Source: JAIQFF01 sp963725615
Lineage (GTDB): Bacteria > Acidobacteriota > Terriglobia > Terriglobales > Acidobacteriaceae
DNA: 64,000 nucleotides
Assembly: GCA_963725615.1 (NCBI GenBank)
Contig: CAVRZO010000017.1
Location: 124,001 to 188,000, forward strand
Reading direction: 5' to 3'
The notes under the pieces were generated by a model that worked only from the letters and a program-made list of their open reading frames with translations, was not told the DNA's origin and ran no database searches. Positions 1 through 8,173 of the stretch are shown one piece after another. The translations under genes were made by a program, and so were the position numbers. Numbering within the stretch: the first letter of the stretch is position 1; each line of letters begins with the position of its first letter.

Positions 1-121
1 AGGCACTGCTATTGCCGGCGACGATCTCGCTGATTCGGTATCCGGCTCGGACCAACTCAACGGCTAGGGCACTCCCCAATCGTCCCGGTCCGACAATCGC
101 AATGCGCGGCTTGATTGCCAT
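1..121 (-). CDS. Rossmann-fold DUF2520-type dehydrogenase, N-terminal fragment
   Basis: The reverse strand reads MAIKPRIAIVGPGRLGSAL from an ATG at 119-121, then continues off the left edge. A beta strand followed by GPGRLGSAL and an ELVRAG helix is a dinucleotide-binding GxGxxG Rossmann start. This version resembles the predicted dehydrogenases that carry a C-terminal DUF2520 domain, or pyrroline-5-carboxylate-reductase-like and F420-NADP-reductase-like proteins. Only about 40 residues are visible, so the substrate cannot be named. It is divergent from the NUDIX gene, with 89 bases between the two starts. Confidence 0.6.
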   Translation of the reverse strand, partial: MAIKPRIAIVGPGRLGSALAVELVRAGYRISEIVAGNSSA

Positions 122-161
122 CGCCGCAGCATAGCACCTCGCTCACCACAAACTGTGTGGC

Positions 162-180
162 CGCGGGCGACTCGCCCGCG
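162..180. repeat. Palindromic repeat CGCGGGCGA/TCGCCCGCG, single copy
   Basis: A 9-bp perfect inverted repeat around one base sits between the divergent first two genes. The same palindrome recurs at 4385-4403 and as inverted pairs at 40414-40541 and 47003-47072, so it belongs to a dispersed family. Confidence 0.75.
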
Positions 181-198
181 TGGCAGTACCACCTGCTT

Positions 199-204
199 TA
201 TAGT
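199..204 (+). promoter_or_regulatory. Candidate -10 box (TATAGT) six bases before the NUDIX start
   Basis: TATAGT lies six bases upstream of the ATG at 211, and no Shine-Dalgarno is present. If it is used, transcription would start at or next to the ATG, giving a leaderless mRNA. No convincing -35 box is visible because the palindromic repeat occupies that position. Confidence 0.35.
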
Positions 205-210
205 ATTTCC

Positions 211-795
211 ATGCCAAAGTCATCCCGTAAAAAAGCCACTCCCAAAGCCCGAGTCATCTCATCCCGCGAGGTCTACCACGGACCCGCCTTCCGCGTCACC
301 GCAGACGAAGTCCTCGAACCCAGCGGTGTACGTACCCGTCGCGACATCGTGCATCACTCCGGTTCGGTGGTGATCCTCGCGATTGAAGAGGGCAAATCAG
401 AACCTCGCGTCCTGCTCGAACGCCAGTACCGTCATGCCGCCCGCCAGATGCTCTGGGAGCTGCCCGCTGGACGAATCGATGAAGATGAAAATGATTTGGC
501 CGCTGCCAAGCGCGAACTTCTGGAAGAAACCGGCTACACCGCTTCGCGATGGCGCCGCGTTCTGCACTTCTATGCCAGCCCGGGTTTTCTGGCGGAGGCC
601 ATGAATCTGTACTCCGCACGCGGACTGCGCGCCGGCGCGGCTCAGCCCGAAGCGGATGAGGTCATCCACGTTCGCATCGTGCCCCTTTCGGCCGCCGTCC
701 GCATGGTTATGCGAGGCACCATCAAGGATGGCAAAACCATCGCCGGGATCCTCTGGCTGAGCCAGTCCCGGCAGGGTTCAAAGCCGCGCAAATAG
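211..795 (+). CDS. NUDIX hydrolase, ADP-ribose pyrophosphatase-like
   Basis: Predicted to hydrolyse nucleoside-diphosphate derivatives, most likely ADP-ribose, in the cytoplasm. The Nudix box is complete: a Gly, five residues, Glu, seven residues, then RELLEETGY, which supplies the Mg-binding glutamates. The N-terminal part, with a strand before VLLERQYRHAARQMLWELPAG, is typical of the ADPRase branch (NudF/YqkG). The length of 194 residues fits that branch. The open frame extends upstream to 115, but that part runs through the palindromic repeat at 162-180. The ATG at 211 begins a normal basic N-terminus (MPKSSRKKATP) and is preferred. Confidence 0.85.
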   Translation: MPKSSRKKATPKARVISSREVYHGPAFRVTADEVLEPSGVRTRRDIVHHSGSVVILAIEEGKSEPRVLLERQYRHAARQMLWELPAGRIDEDENDLAAAKRELLEETGYTASRWRRVLHFYASPGFLAEAMNLYSARGLRAGAAQPEADEVIHVRIVPLSAAVRMVMRGTIKDGKTIAGILWLSQSRQGSKPRK

Positions 796-905
796 CGGCT
801 TTTCTGTGCCGCAATCTCTTGACAGCCCTCTTCTCTAGCAGCACAATTGCCTCAATTGCAGGGTACGGCCTCGCATCGCAAGAGAACGTGCCCGAGGGGG
901 CGTAC

Positions 906-1118
906 GTGGAACGTTTGAAAGGTACGGTGAAGTGGTTTAATAACGCCAAGGGTTACGGCTTCATAGGACGCGACGACGGCAGCCCTGACGTCTTCGTGCA
1001 TTACAGCGCGATCACTTCTGAAGGCTATAAGAGTCTTCAGGAAGGCGATCAAGTCGAGTTCGAGGTCACCCAGGGACAAAAGGGCCCGCAAGCCGCCAAC
1101 GTCACCAAGGCGTCGTAA
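906..1118 (+). CDS. Cold-shock protein (CspA family)
   Basis: A single cold-shock domain of 70 residues that binds single-stranded RNA or DNA and acts as an RNA chaperone. RNP1 is visible as KGYGFIGR and RNP2 as VFVHY, within the usual GTVKWFNNAKGYGFI opening. The GTG at 906 is preferred: GAGGGGG sits about six bases before it and the length then matches the family. An upstream ATG at 819 would add 29 residues with no family counterpart. It has no operon partner. Confidence 0.92.
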   Translation: MERLKGTVKWFNNAKGYGFIGRDDGSPDVFVHYSAITSEGYKSLQEGDQVEFEVTQGQKGPQAANVTKAS

Positions 1119-1130
1119 GGTTTCTCACAG

Positions 1131-1200
1131 AGCCGAGCCGGAATCCCACCGGCTGTCGCGAGGGCATCCCTTCGACTTCGCTCAGGGGCAGGCCCTGCCC
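1131..1200. repeat. Two-hairpin intergenic element, GCCGGC / GCGAGGGCATCC type
   Basis: The segment contains a CCGG-arm hairpin followed by CTGTCGCGAGGGCATC and then an inverted TTCGCTCAGGGCAGGC block. The CCGGCTGTCGCGAGGGCATC core recurs at 34658-34699 and, diverged, at 51765-51805, so this is a repeated intergenic module. Confidence 0.6.
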
Positions 1201-1275
1201 TAGCTTGCGCCAGTAGCCAACTATCTCCATCGCCCACCTTCCCCTGCAACCCCAACTTGTTTAATCTTTATCGCA

Positions 1276-3018
1276 ATGGACAACAAAGCCATCGCCGGCA
1301 TTCTCTACGAAACCGCCGACCTGCTCGAAATCGACGGCGGAGACTCTTTCCGCATCCGCTCCTACCGCAACGCCGCCGAAGCCATCGAAGCCCAAACCCA
1401 GCAGATCGCCGACCTGATTCACGATCCCAAGAAAGTGCTCGCCATCCCCGGCATCGGCAAAGGCATGCTGGTGAACATGCAGGAAATGTTCAAGGAGGGC
1501 AAGCTGTCCCTGCACGCCGATTTGCTCAAGAAATATCATCCTTCGATGCTCGATCTGCTCAAGATCCAGGGCCTGGGCCCGAAGACCATCGCCCTCATCT
1601 GGAGTGCCTACAAAGTGAGTGACCTGGATGGCGTGGCCAAACTCGCCCGCGAGGGAAAAATACGTGAGCTTCCGCGCATGGGCGAAAAGCATGAACAGAA
1701 GCTGCTCAAGGCCATCGAAGACTATCGCCGCATCGCGGGCCGCTTCCTTCTCGACGCCGCCGAACAGCAGGCGGAAAAGATCATCGAGCATCTTCGCGAC
1801 TATCCCGGGGTAGAAAAAATAACTCCCGCTGGTTCCTTACGCCGCGGACGCGAGACCGTCGGCGACCTCGACATCCTGGTTACAGGCAAAGCCTGCTGTG
1901 ATGACGTCGCCCGGCAGGAACTTATCGAGCACGTCATCAAACTTCCCGGCCTGATGGAAATCATCGCCCGCGGCGAAAACAAGGTCAGCTTTCGTCTGCG
2001 CGGCGGCATGCAGGTAGACGTGCGCCTTCTGCCTCCCGAATCCTTCGGCGCGGCCATGCAATATTTCACGGGCTCGAAAGCCCACAACGTGGCCCTGCGC
2101 CAGCGCGCCCTGAAAATGGGTTACACGCTCAGCGAGTACAGCCTGGCCACGCTCGACACCGAAAAACCGGTTGCGGGAAAAACCGAGGAAGAAATCTACG
2201 CCAAGCTCAAGCTCGACTACATCCCTCCCGAACTGCGCGAAAACCTGGGCGAAATTGATGCCGCCGCAGCCCACACGCTGCCCATTCTGATCACTCAGGC
2301 CGACTTGCAGGGCGACGTCCACATGCACACCGTCGAGACCGACGGACGCAACACCATCGAAGAAATGGCCGAGGCTGCGAAGGAACATGGGTACAAATAC
2401 ATGGCCATCACCGACCACTCCAAGAACTTGGCATTCGCCAACGGCCTCGACGACAAGCGCGCGGTCGAGCACATTCAGCGCATTCGCGGCGTGAACGACA
2501 AGCTTGGAGGCATCAGAATTTTCGCCGGCATTGAAGTGGACATCCTGGGCGACGGCACCCTCGACCTCTCTGATTCCGTTCTCGAGCAGATGGACATAGT
2601 CATCGCCAGCGTGCACTCCCACTTCAACCAAACTTCCGCCGAGATGACCGACCGCCTGCTCAAGGCGGTCGAGAATCCCAACACCTCCCTGCTCGGCCAT
2701 CCCACCGGCCGCCTGTTGCTCAGGCGAGAGGCCTACGGCTTCGACTTCGATGCCGTGCTGAAGGCCGCCGCAAAGAATAAAGTGGCGATGGAACTGAACG
2801 CCTATCCCGATCGCCTCGACCTCAACGATCGTAATCTGCGCCTGGCCAAAGAGCACGGCGTGAAAATCGTGATCAATACCGATTCTCACCACACCTCCCA
2901 CATGGACAAGATTCGCTTCGGCATCCTGCAAGCCCGCCGCGCCTGGCTCACCAGAGACGACGTGCTGAACACCCTGCCCGTCCCAAAGTTTGCCATAGCC
3001 ATGAAGCACGGATGGTAG
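1276..3018 (+). CDS. polX: DNA polymerase/3'-5' exonuclease PolX
   Basis: A 580-residue family X DNA polymerase fused to a PHP phosphoesterase, for gap filling and proofreading in base-excision repair. Residues 1-140 carry the 8-kDa domain with helix-hairpin-helix motifs (IPGIGKGM near 57-64 and IQGLGPKT near 97-104). The palm has GSLRRGRETVGDLDI at 186-200, with the metal aspartates 197 and 199. The C-terminal PHP domain starts near 350 with DVHMHT and includes AITDHS, GIEVDI, VHSHF, LLGHPTGR and NTDSHH, a full set of PHP metal ligands. It stands alone. No Shine-Dalgarno is evident; an AT-rich TTTAAT lies ten bases before the ATG. Confidence 0.95.
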   Translation: MDNKAIAGILYETADLLEIDGGDSFRIRSYRNAAEAIEAQTQQIADLIHDPKKVLAIPGIGKGMLVNMQEMFKEGKLSLHADLLKKYHPSMLDLLKIQGLGPKTIALIWSAYKVSDLDGVAKLAREGKIRELPRMGEKHEQKLLKAIEDYRRIAGRFLLDAAEQQAEKIIEHLRDYPGVEKITPAGSLRRGRETVGDLDILVTGKACCDDVARQELIEHVIKLPGLMEIIARGENKVSFRLRGGMQVDVRLLPPESFGAAMQYFTGSKAHNVALRQRALKMGYTLSEYSLATLDTEKPVAGKTEEEIYAKLKLDYIPPELRENLGEIDAAAAHTLPILITQADLQGDVHMHTVETDGRNTIEEMAEAAKEHGYKYMAITDHSKNLAFANGLDDKRAVEHIQRIRGVNDKLGGIRIFAGIEVDILGDGTLDLSDSVLEQMDIVIASVHSHFNQTSAEMTDRLLKAVENPNTSLLGHPTGRLLLRREAYGFDFDAVLKAAAKNKVAMELNAYPDRLDLNDRNLRLAKEHGVKIVINTDSHHTSHMDKIRFGILQARRAWLTRDDVLNTLPVPKFAIAMKHGW

Positions 3019-3197
3019 AAGGCGCGAAATACGGTCGCCAAAGTTTTCCGGGTCATCCTGGGCGGAGTGGCCGCTTCGAGAAAGCGAAGCAGCCACGAAG
3101 TCGAAGGACCCCTATCAGCGGATCGACAGCGTTCTTCCTAGGATTTCTCTCGCGAACAAAATCCGAATCTCTCCCAACCCCTTAGCATCTATTCCCC

Positions 3198-4235
3198 ATG
3201 GAATTCCGACAACTGGGCCGCTCCGGCCTCAAAGTACCCGCTCTCAGTTTTGGCACCGGCACATTCGGTGGTGGCACAGAATTCTTCCGCGCCTGGGGAT
3301 CGAGTGATGTAGCCGAAGCCACCCGTCTGGTTGATATCTGCATGGAAGCCGGCGTCAATCTCTTCGATACCGCCGACGTTTATTCCGCCGGCCTCTCGGA
3401 GGAGATCCTGGGCAAAGCCATCGCGGGACGACGCCACGACCTTCTGATCTCAACTAAAACGTCGTTTCGCCTGGGCAAAGGGCCTAACGACATCGGGTCA
3501 TCGCGGCATCACCTGATCACTGCCTGCGAAGCCAGCCTGCGGCGCCTGGGCACGGACTACATCGACATCTATCATCTTCACGGTTTCGACGCGCTCACGC
3601 CCGTCGATGAGGCTCTGAGCACGCTCAACCGCCTGGTCGAAAGCGGAAAAGTTCGCTACATCGCCTGCTCAAATTTCTCCGGCTGGCATTTGATGAGATC
3701 CTTGGACGTTGCGCAGCGCTACGGTTGGTCCCGGTACGTCGGCCATCAGGTCTACTATTCGCTCGTCGGAAGAGAGTACGAATGGGAACTGATGCCGCTC
3801 GCTCTTGATCAAGGAATTGGCGCTCTGGTATGGAGTCCGCTGGGCTGGGGACGTCTCACCGGAAAAATCCGACGCGGACAACCTTTGCCCGCCACCAGCC
3901 GCCTTCACAAAACCAGCGAGAACGGTCCGCCGGTCCCCGATGAATATCTGTATAAAGTTGTCGACGCCTTAGACCAGGTGGCCAAAGAAACTGAAAAGAG
4001 CATTGCCCAGATCGCGCTGAACTGGCTGCTGCAGCGTCCCACCGTTTCTACGGTGATCATCGGCGCCCGCAACGAAGAACAACTGCGCCAGAATCTCGCG
4101 GCCGCCGGATGGTCGCTCTCTCCGGCGCAAGTCGCGGCTCTCGATCGGGCCAGTGAACAGACACCGATTTACCCGTACTGGCACCAGTGGCAGTACGCCG
4201 AGCGCAACCCGCTGCCAGTCGCTCACGAGAAGTAG
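3198..4235 (+). CDS. Aldo/keto reductase
   Basis: NAD(P)H-dependent oxidoreductase of the AKR superfamily, 345 residues, predicted cytoplasmic TIM barrel. It opens with MEFRQLGRSGLKVPALSFGT, typical of the L-glyceraldehyde-3-phosphate reductase/YajO-like group. The catalytic tetrad can be followed: Asp and Tyr in DTADVYSAG, Lys in LISTKTSF, and His in YIDIYHLHGFD. The C-terminal cofactor region IIGARNEEQLRQNL is present. The true substrate is not predictable. It is isolated, with repeats on both sides. Confidence 0.9.
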   Translation: MEFRQLGRSGLKVPALSFGTGTFGGGTEFFRAWGSSDVAEATRLVDICMEAGVNLFDTADVYSAGLSEEILGKAIAGRRHDLLISTKTSFRLGKGPNDIGSSRHHLITACEASLRRLGTDYIDIYHLHGFDALTPVDEALSTLNRLVESGKVRYIACSNFSGWHLMRSLDVAQRYGWSRYVGHQVYYSLVGREYEWELMPLALDQGIGALVWSPLGWGRLTGKIRRGQPLPATSRLHKTSENGPPVPDEYLYKVVDALDQVAKETEKSIAQIALNWLLQRPTVSTVIIGARNEEQLRQNLAAAGWSLSPAQVAALDRASEQTPIYPYWHQWQYAERNPLPVAHEK

Positions 4236-4239
4236 ATAA

Positions 4240-4410
4240 GTAAATGGAGGACGGGCGTCCCGCCCGTCCCGAATTCCAGACAAAATCGCAACGGACTTTC
4301 GAGGATTAACACGGATATACCCTGAATTTTCTCTGCAATGATTGATCCGTGGAAATCCGTGGTGTATTTTTCTCTAACCCCCCGCGCGGGCGAGTCGCCC
4401 GCGTCCACAT
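4240..4410. repeat. Intergenic repeat block between convergent genes
   Basis: This convergent intergenic region holds two palindromes. At about 4243 is GGACGGGCGTCCCGCCCGTCC, which is also seen at 44278. At 4385-4403 is the CGCGGGCGA/TCGCCCGCG palindrome. Between them is an AT-richer segment ending ATCCGTGGAAATCCGTGG, a tandem-like motif. Nothing coding is seen. Confidence 0.7.
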
Positions 4411-4421
4411 AAATTCCGGGT

Positions 4422-5723
4422 TCACTTGGCAGTCTTGTAAACTTCGCCGCCCTTCATCACAAACACAACTTTCTCCATCACCGTGATATCCGTCAGCGGA
4501 TCGCCATCCACCGCGACTATATCCGCGAACTTCCCCGGTTCGAGCGTTCCAATATCATTCGAGCGTCCCAACAATTCGGCCCCGTTCATGGTGGCCGCCC
4601 GCAGTGCGTCAATCGGCGTCATGCCTCCGTTCACCAGCGCCCCAAATTCCTTCGACACAAAATCCACGTCGTCGTCCACACCATAAGCAATCTTCAAATG
4701 GTGCGCCAGCGCCCGCTTGAAAGCCGGACCCTGCTCTTTCACGATAGCCACCCCCTTGGCGAAGCTCACCGGATCGCGCCCCTGCGAGGTCCCGGTCTGC
4801 AGATCATGCTGGAAGCAGAAAAGCGTCGGCACCAGCCAGGTACCGTGCTGTTCCATCAGCCGTGCCCCTTCTTCATCCATCACCGTGCCGTGTTCGATGG
4901 AGTCCACGCCCGCCCGCACCGCCGCCTTGATCCCCTCCGCGCCCTCGGCGTGGGCCATCACTTTCTTCCCCGCGCGATGGGCCAACTCGACCGCCTTGGC
5001 CATCTGCTCTTCGCTCAACTCCTCGACTCGATAGTCGCTGATCGGATCCATCACCCCGCCAGTCGCCATCAGCTTGATCCAGTCCGCCCCATATTTGATA
5101 TCGCGCCGCACCGCGCGGCTCACATCATCCAAGGTATCGGCGATATTGGGACGCCGCGCCAACTGCTGATCGGGCGCCAGCACATCCGCGTCGCCGTGCC
5201 CTCCGTTGACGGAGACAAAGTTCCCCGCGGAAACCATCCGTGGCCCCCGGATCAGTCCCTTCTCAATGCTGTCGCGCAGCGCCAGCTGACCGTACCCCAA
5301 ATCACTCTCGCCGGCATCCCGCAATGCGGTGAACCCGTGATCCAGCCAAATCTGCAGACTGTGCACTCCCCACAACGTCTTCTGCGCCGAGGACATTCGC
5401 AATCCGGATGCGGAAGACTGGTCCTTCGGATTCCCCAGCACGTGCGCGTGCGCATCAATCAACCCGGGAACCACCGTGTATCGGGAGAGGTCTATGGTCG
5501 GAATGCCGGCCGGAGCCGAATCCGAAATCCGCACAAGGCGGTCCTTAGCAATCAGGATGTAACTGTTGGTCGTCACCCGCCCGGTCCGTACATCGATCAG
5601 GTGGCCAGCGCGAACCGCGGAGGTCGCCATCGGTTCCTGCTGCGCAGGCGCGAACGTCACCAGAAAACCAAGCAGAACTCCCACGCACGCGGCGAAGCGT
5701 CGCACTTCTTGTCTTGCATCCAT
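4422..5723 (-). CDS. Secreted metal-dependent amidohydrolase
   Basis: Amidohydrolase superfamily enzyme (imidazolonepropionase/Xaa-Pro dipeptidase-like group), 433 residues. An N-terminal hydrophobic stretch (AACVGVLLGFLVTFAPA) looks like a signal peptide, so it is probably periplasmic. Metal ligands are visible: DAHAHVLG (HxH), the candidate carboxylated lysine in DWIKLMATGG, histidines in VMAHAEG and SIEHGT, and a late Asp. The C-terminal strand ADIVAVDGDPLTDI is typical of the family. A GGAGG lies six bases before the ATG at 5723. The natural substrate is unknown; peptide or cyclic amide hydrolysis is likely. Confidence 0.88.
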   Translation of the reverse strand: MDARQEVRRFAACVGVLLGFLVTFAPAQQEPMATSAVRAGHLIDVRTGRVTTNSYILIAKDRLVRISDSAPAGIPTIDLSRYTVVPGLIDAHAHVLGNPKDQSSASGLRMSSAQKTLWGVHSLQIWLDHGFTALRDAGESDLGYGQLALRDSIEKGLIRGPRMVSAGNFVSVNGGHGDADVLAPDQQLARRPNIADTLDDVSRAVRRDIKYGADWIKLMATGGVMDPISDYRVEELSEEQMAKAVELAHRAGKKVMAHAEGAEGIKAAVRAGVDSIEHGTVMDEEGARLMEQHGTWLVPTLFCFQHDLQTGTSQGRDPVSFAKGVAIVKEQGPAFKRALAHHLKIAYGVDDDVDFVSKEFGALVNGGMTPIDALRAATMNGAELLGRSNDIGTLEPGKFADIVAVDGDPLTDITVMEKVVFVMKGGEVYKTAK

Positions 5724-5826
5724 CCGTATCCTCCATGTCTAAGGACCAACCAGCATACGAGGCACCACACGGTGCGGCAAGAACTGAACTGGCCAGGAGA
5801 TGTCGGCCATGTCCATTATTCACGGC

Positions 5827-5932
5827 GTCATCCCGAGTTTGCGAGGGATCTGGCGTGGAGCGGATCGTACGCTGGGCCGGCAAATCGGACGATACGCGCC
5901 AGATCCGTCGGGACTGAATCCCTCAGGATGAC
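5827..5932. repeat. Large inverted repeat bounded by GTCATCC/GGATGAC
   Basis: The outer arms GTCATCC (5827-5833) and GGATGAC (5926-5932) and the inner arms GGATCTGGCG (5846-5855) and CGCCAGATCC (5897-5906) define a 106-base palindromic unit between divergent genes. The GTCATCC...GAGGGA wording recurs at about 25071, 32418 and inside agmatine deiminase at 54424, so it is a dispersed family. Confidence 0.75.
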
Positions 5933-6005
5933 TTCGGCTTGAGGGTAGCCAAGACTTGGAGCATTCGCTTCGGAAACGTATAGAATTACCGCAGCCGAGG
6001 CCCCC

Positions 6006-6608
6006 ATGCCTGAAGACCCCGCTCCCACCCCAGAGCCAACTCCGGAACCAGATTCGTCTCGCATGATCGACCTGGGCCCCGGCCCGGGAATCAACATCGG
6101 CGAGGAATTCGGCACCGCGAAACGCAATTTCCCGCCAGCAAAGATTGTGGCTATCGTTCTGGGAGTCGCCGCCGTCCTCCTAGGGATCTTCGCCTTCGTG
6201 ACGCGAGCTAAGCCGCAAGGCAACGGCTCGGTGGACAATATGACGGCAGTGGAAATTCCGGACCAGCACGCAGTCATGGTGGCGGTAAATGTCACGCTGC
6301 ACAATTCCGGTAAGAAGTCTCTGTGGGTCCACGACATCAAAGCCAAGCTCACCACCGACGGCGGCGAATTCACCGATGAAGCCGCCTCCGCCGTGGACTT
6401 CGACCGCTACTTTCAGGCTTTTCCCGCGCTGAAAGAGCACGCCATCGCCGCGATTCCCCCCGAGACCAAGATCCCGCCCGGCGGCCAGGCCCAGGGCACG
6501 ATAGTCGTCAGTTTTCCGGTGACGAAGGACGACTTCGATAGGCGCAAGTCTCTCAGCGTGGCGATCCAGCCCTACGATCAGCCACTGCCAGTAGTATTGA
6601 CCAAGTAG
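6006..6608 (+). CDS. Membrane-anchored hypothetical protein
   Basis: Not assigned to a named family. It has 200 residues: a Pro/Glu-rich N-terminus (about 1-20), one strong transmembrane segment (KIVAIVLGVAAVLLGIFAFV, about 46-65), then an approximately 130-residue exported domain. The exported part resembles Ig-like all-beta domains (VAVNVTLHNSGKKSLWVHDI, then GTIVVSF near the end), similar in look to DUF4352 or LEA-type domains. A TAGAAT-like -10 lies about 25 bases upstream. It is convergent with the DUF421 gene. Confidence 0.65.
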   Translation: MPEDPAPTPEPTPEPDSSRMIDLGPGPGINIGEEFGTAKRNFPPAKIVAIVLGVAAVLLGIFAFVTRAKPQGNGSVDNMTAVEIPDQHAVMVAVNVTLHNSGKKSLWVHDIKAKLTTDGGEFTDEAASAVDFDRYFQAFPALKEHAIAAIPPETKIPPGGQAQGTIVVSFPVTKDDFDRRKSLSVAIQPYDQPLPVVLTK

Positions 6609-6615
6609 AAGATCT

Positions 6616-7140
6616 CTACTCGTGCTTCTTGAAAATCTTTCGGCGCGCCAGGTGGGTTGATGCGGTGGGCTTGATGTCGTCGTACTTCATGCAACTGATC
6701 GAACCATCCACTTCGAGCACTGCCAGTGCCAACTCGTTCATGCCCGCGATGCCATGCTCTCGCAAAGCCTGATGCAACTCATCCACGGTAACGTGCTCCC
6801 GTGCCATATGGCTGGCGATGATCTTGCCGTCGTGCACCAGCAAGCTGGGCTGGCCCTGGATCAATTTTCGGAAGCGCCGGTTTCCGCCGGAAACTTCCGC
6901 CACCAGGTAGTTGAGCAGCAGAAGGGTCGAGGCGGCGACGATGCCGCCCAGCACCGACGTATCCGGGCCGGTCATCGCGTTCTGTACGGCGTTGCTCAGC
7001 AGCAGGAGCAGGGTCAGATCGAACGGCGTCATCTGCCCCACTTCACGCTTGCCGCTGAGCCGCATGCCCAGCAGCACGACGCCGTAAATCACGGTCGTGC
7101 GCAGCGCTATGAAGATCAGAACATGACCGCCGGGATACAT
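6616..7140 (-). CDS. DUF421 (YetF/YcaP-like) inner-membrane protein
   Basis: A 174-residue membrane protein with about three N-terminal helices (IFIALRTTVIYGVVLLGMRL, the LTLLLLLSNAVQNAM region and GGIVAASTLLLLNYLV). A cytoplasmic YetF domain follows, containing the family's GQPSLLVHDGKI and ALREHGI segments. The conserved RLSGKREVGQMTPFDL loop between the helices is diagnostic. The molecular role is unknown. It starts five bases after the stop of the coiled-coil gene, so the two are probably co-transcribed. Confidence 0.88.
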   Translation of the reverse strand: MYPGGHVLIFIALRTTVIYGVVLLGMRLSGKREVGQMTPFDLTLLLLLSNAVQNAMTGPDTSVLGGIVAASTLLLLNYLVAEVSGGNRRFRKLIQGQPSLLVHDGKIIASHMAREHVTVDELHQALREHGIAGMNELALAVLEVDGSISCMKYDDIKPTASTHLARRKIFKKHE

Positions 7141-7145
7141 GTTCC

Positions 7146-7961
7146 CTATTGGGTCGCCGTGATCGGCGTCGGGGCACCTTTCGGTGTACTCAGATATCCG
7201 GTGGCTTTGTTCTTGTCCACGGTCCAGACCACGAGTTCATAGAGCATGCGATCGCGTCCGCTGTAGAACTGGATGGGCTCGCTGACGTTGCGATCTTTCT
7301 TCTCGATCGTCTTGTCGTCCGAAGTGACGTTCAGGGTGAACTTGCCCTTCTTCTGATCCGTCTTCTTCAACTGCAGTCCAACGGTCGAGATAGGCTGGGG
7401 CTTGGCTCCCTTAATCAGCGTGAACTCATAGTAATTGCGGTCGCCCCTGTGCTTCAGGACTTCCAGGTCGCCGCGCGTGTTGGCAATCAGGCCGCTCTGC
7501 ACTCCCAGATCGCCAATGGTGCTTTGCAGCTTGGCCTTGGTCGCTTCGAGGTCGGCTTTGGTCGAGGCCACATCGGTCTTCACTCCGCCGACATCGGTCT
7601 TGACGCCCGCCACTTCTCCGCTGACCGCACTGATTTGCTGCTTCTGCTGTTCCGCCAGACGCGCTTCCGAGGCCTTTTGCTGGCGCATCAACTCCGCGGA
7701 CCGCGCCGCCATTTCTTTCTTGGTCATGCCCAGCTGTGTAGCCAGGGTCTCATCATCGGCTTCGGCAGACTGCATGCGCTTGCCCAGATCGGCAATCTGC
7801 GCGCTGCTGGTCACCTGGTCCTTGCTCATCTTGTCGAGACGTCCGCGCAGATCGAAGATGAAATAGAGCGATCCCGCGACATAAATCACTGCAAGCGCCA
7901 ACAGTATCCACTTGCCCGCACTACCTTCTGACGCGACCGGAATGTCGCTCTCGTCCGCCAT
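7146..7961 (-). CDS. Membrane protein with long coiled coil
   Basis: No named family recognised. The protein has 271 residues from the ATG at 7961, which has GGAGGGG six bases upstream; a longer frame to 8000 lacks a ribosome site. There is one N-terminal transmembrane segment (WILLALAVIYVAGSLYFIF), then about 120 residues rich in Ala/Lys/Glu/Gln. These contain the repeating phrases VAGVKTDVGGVKTDVAS and TKADLEATKAKL, a probable coiled coil. A C-terminal beta-rich domain of about 90 residues follows. A role as an envelope spacer or tether is inference. It precedes the DUF421 gene in the same operon. Confidence 0.7.
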   Translation of the reverse strand: MADESDIPVASEGSAGKWILLALAVIYVAGSLYFIFDLRGRLDKMSKDQVTSSAQIADLGKRMQSAEADDETLATQLGMTKKEMAARSAELMRQQKASEARLAEQQKQQISAVSGEVAGVKTDVGGVKTDVASTKADLEATKAKLQSTIGDLGVQSGLIANTRGDLEVLKHRGDRNYYEFTLIKGAKPQPISTVGLQLKKTDQKKGKFTLNVTSDDKTIEKKDRNVSEPIQFYSGRDRMLYELVVWTVDKNKATGYLSTPKGAPTPITATQ

Positions 7962-8130
7962 AAAATCCCCTCCGCCAATTAGATTGGAATGTTGAAGCAA
8001 TTGTTGAATACAGAGGGCGCAGTGTCAATTGCGAGAATGGTGCAAGCCCTTTGGTTCCGAGAGAAAACTCCGGAGCAAGCGGCGGTTGGCGGGGCTCGGT
8101 TTTACCCGTCTACGCCATCAGAGCAACTGC

Positions 8131-8173
8131 GAAATGGCACCTGAAATGGCATCTATAATGGTAGAATGCCATT
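8131..8173 (+). promoter_or_regulatory. vapB promoter-operator
   Basis: A perfect 8-bp inverted repeat, AATGGCAT (8145-8152) and ATGCCATT (8166-8173), brackets a consensus -10 TATAAT at 8154-8159 and directly abuts the vapB ATG at 8174. A third half-site, AAATGGCA, lies at 8132-8139. TAGAAT at 8162-8167 is a second possible -10. This arrangement fits autorepression by an AbrB-type antitoxin or the VapBC complex. The leader would be 0-8 bases with no Shine-Dalgarno. Confidence 0.6.

Noticed and set aside
1837..3096. 419-codon open frame antisense to polX
   Set aside because: Codon-position shadow of a GC-rich gene; residues match no family, and the sense strand encodes a complete PolX.
4698..5942. 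414-codon open frame antisense to the amidohydrolase
   Set aside because: Shadow of the sense gene, rich in Arg/His/Pro, no recognised domain.
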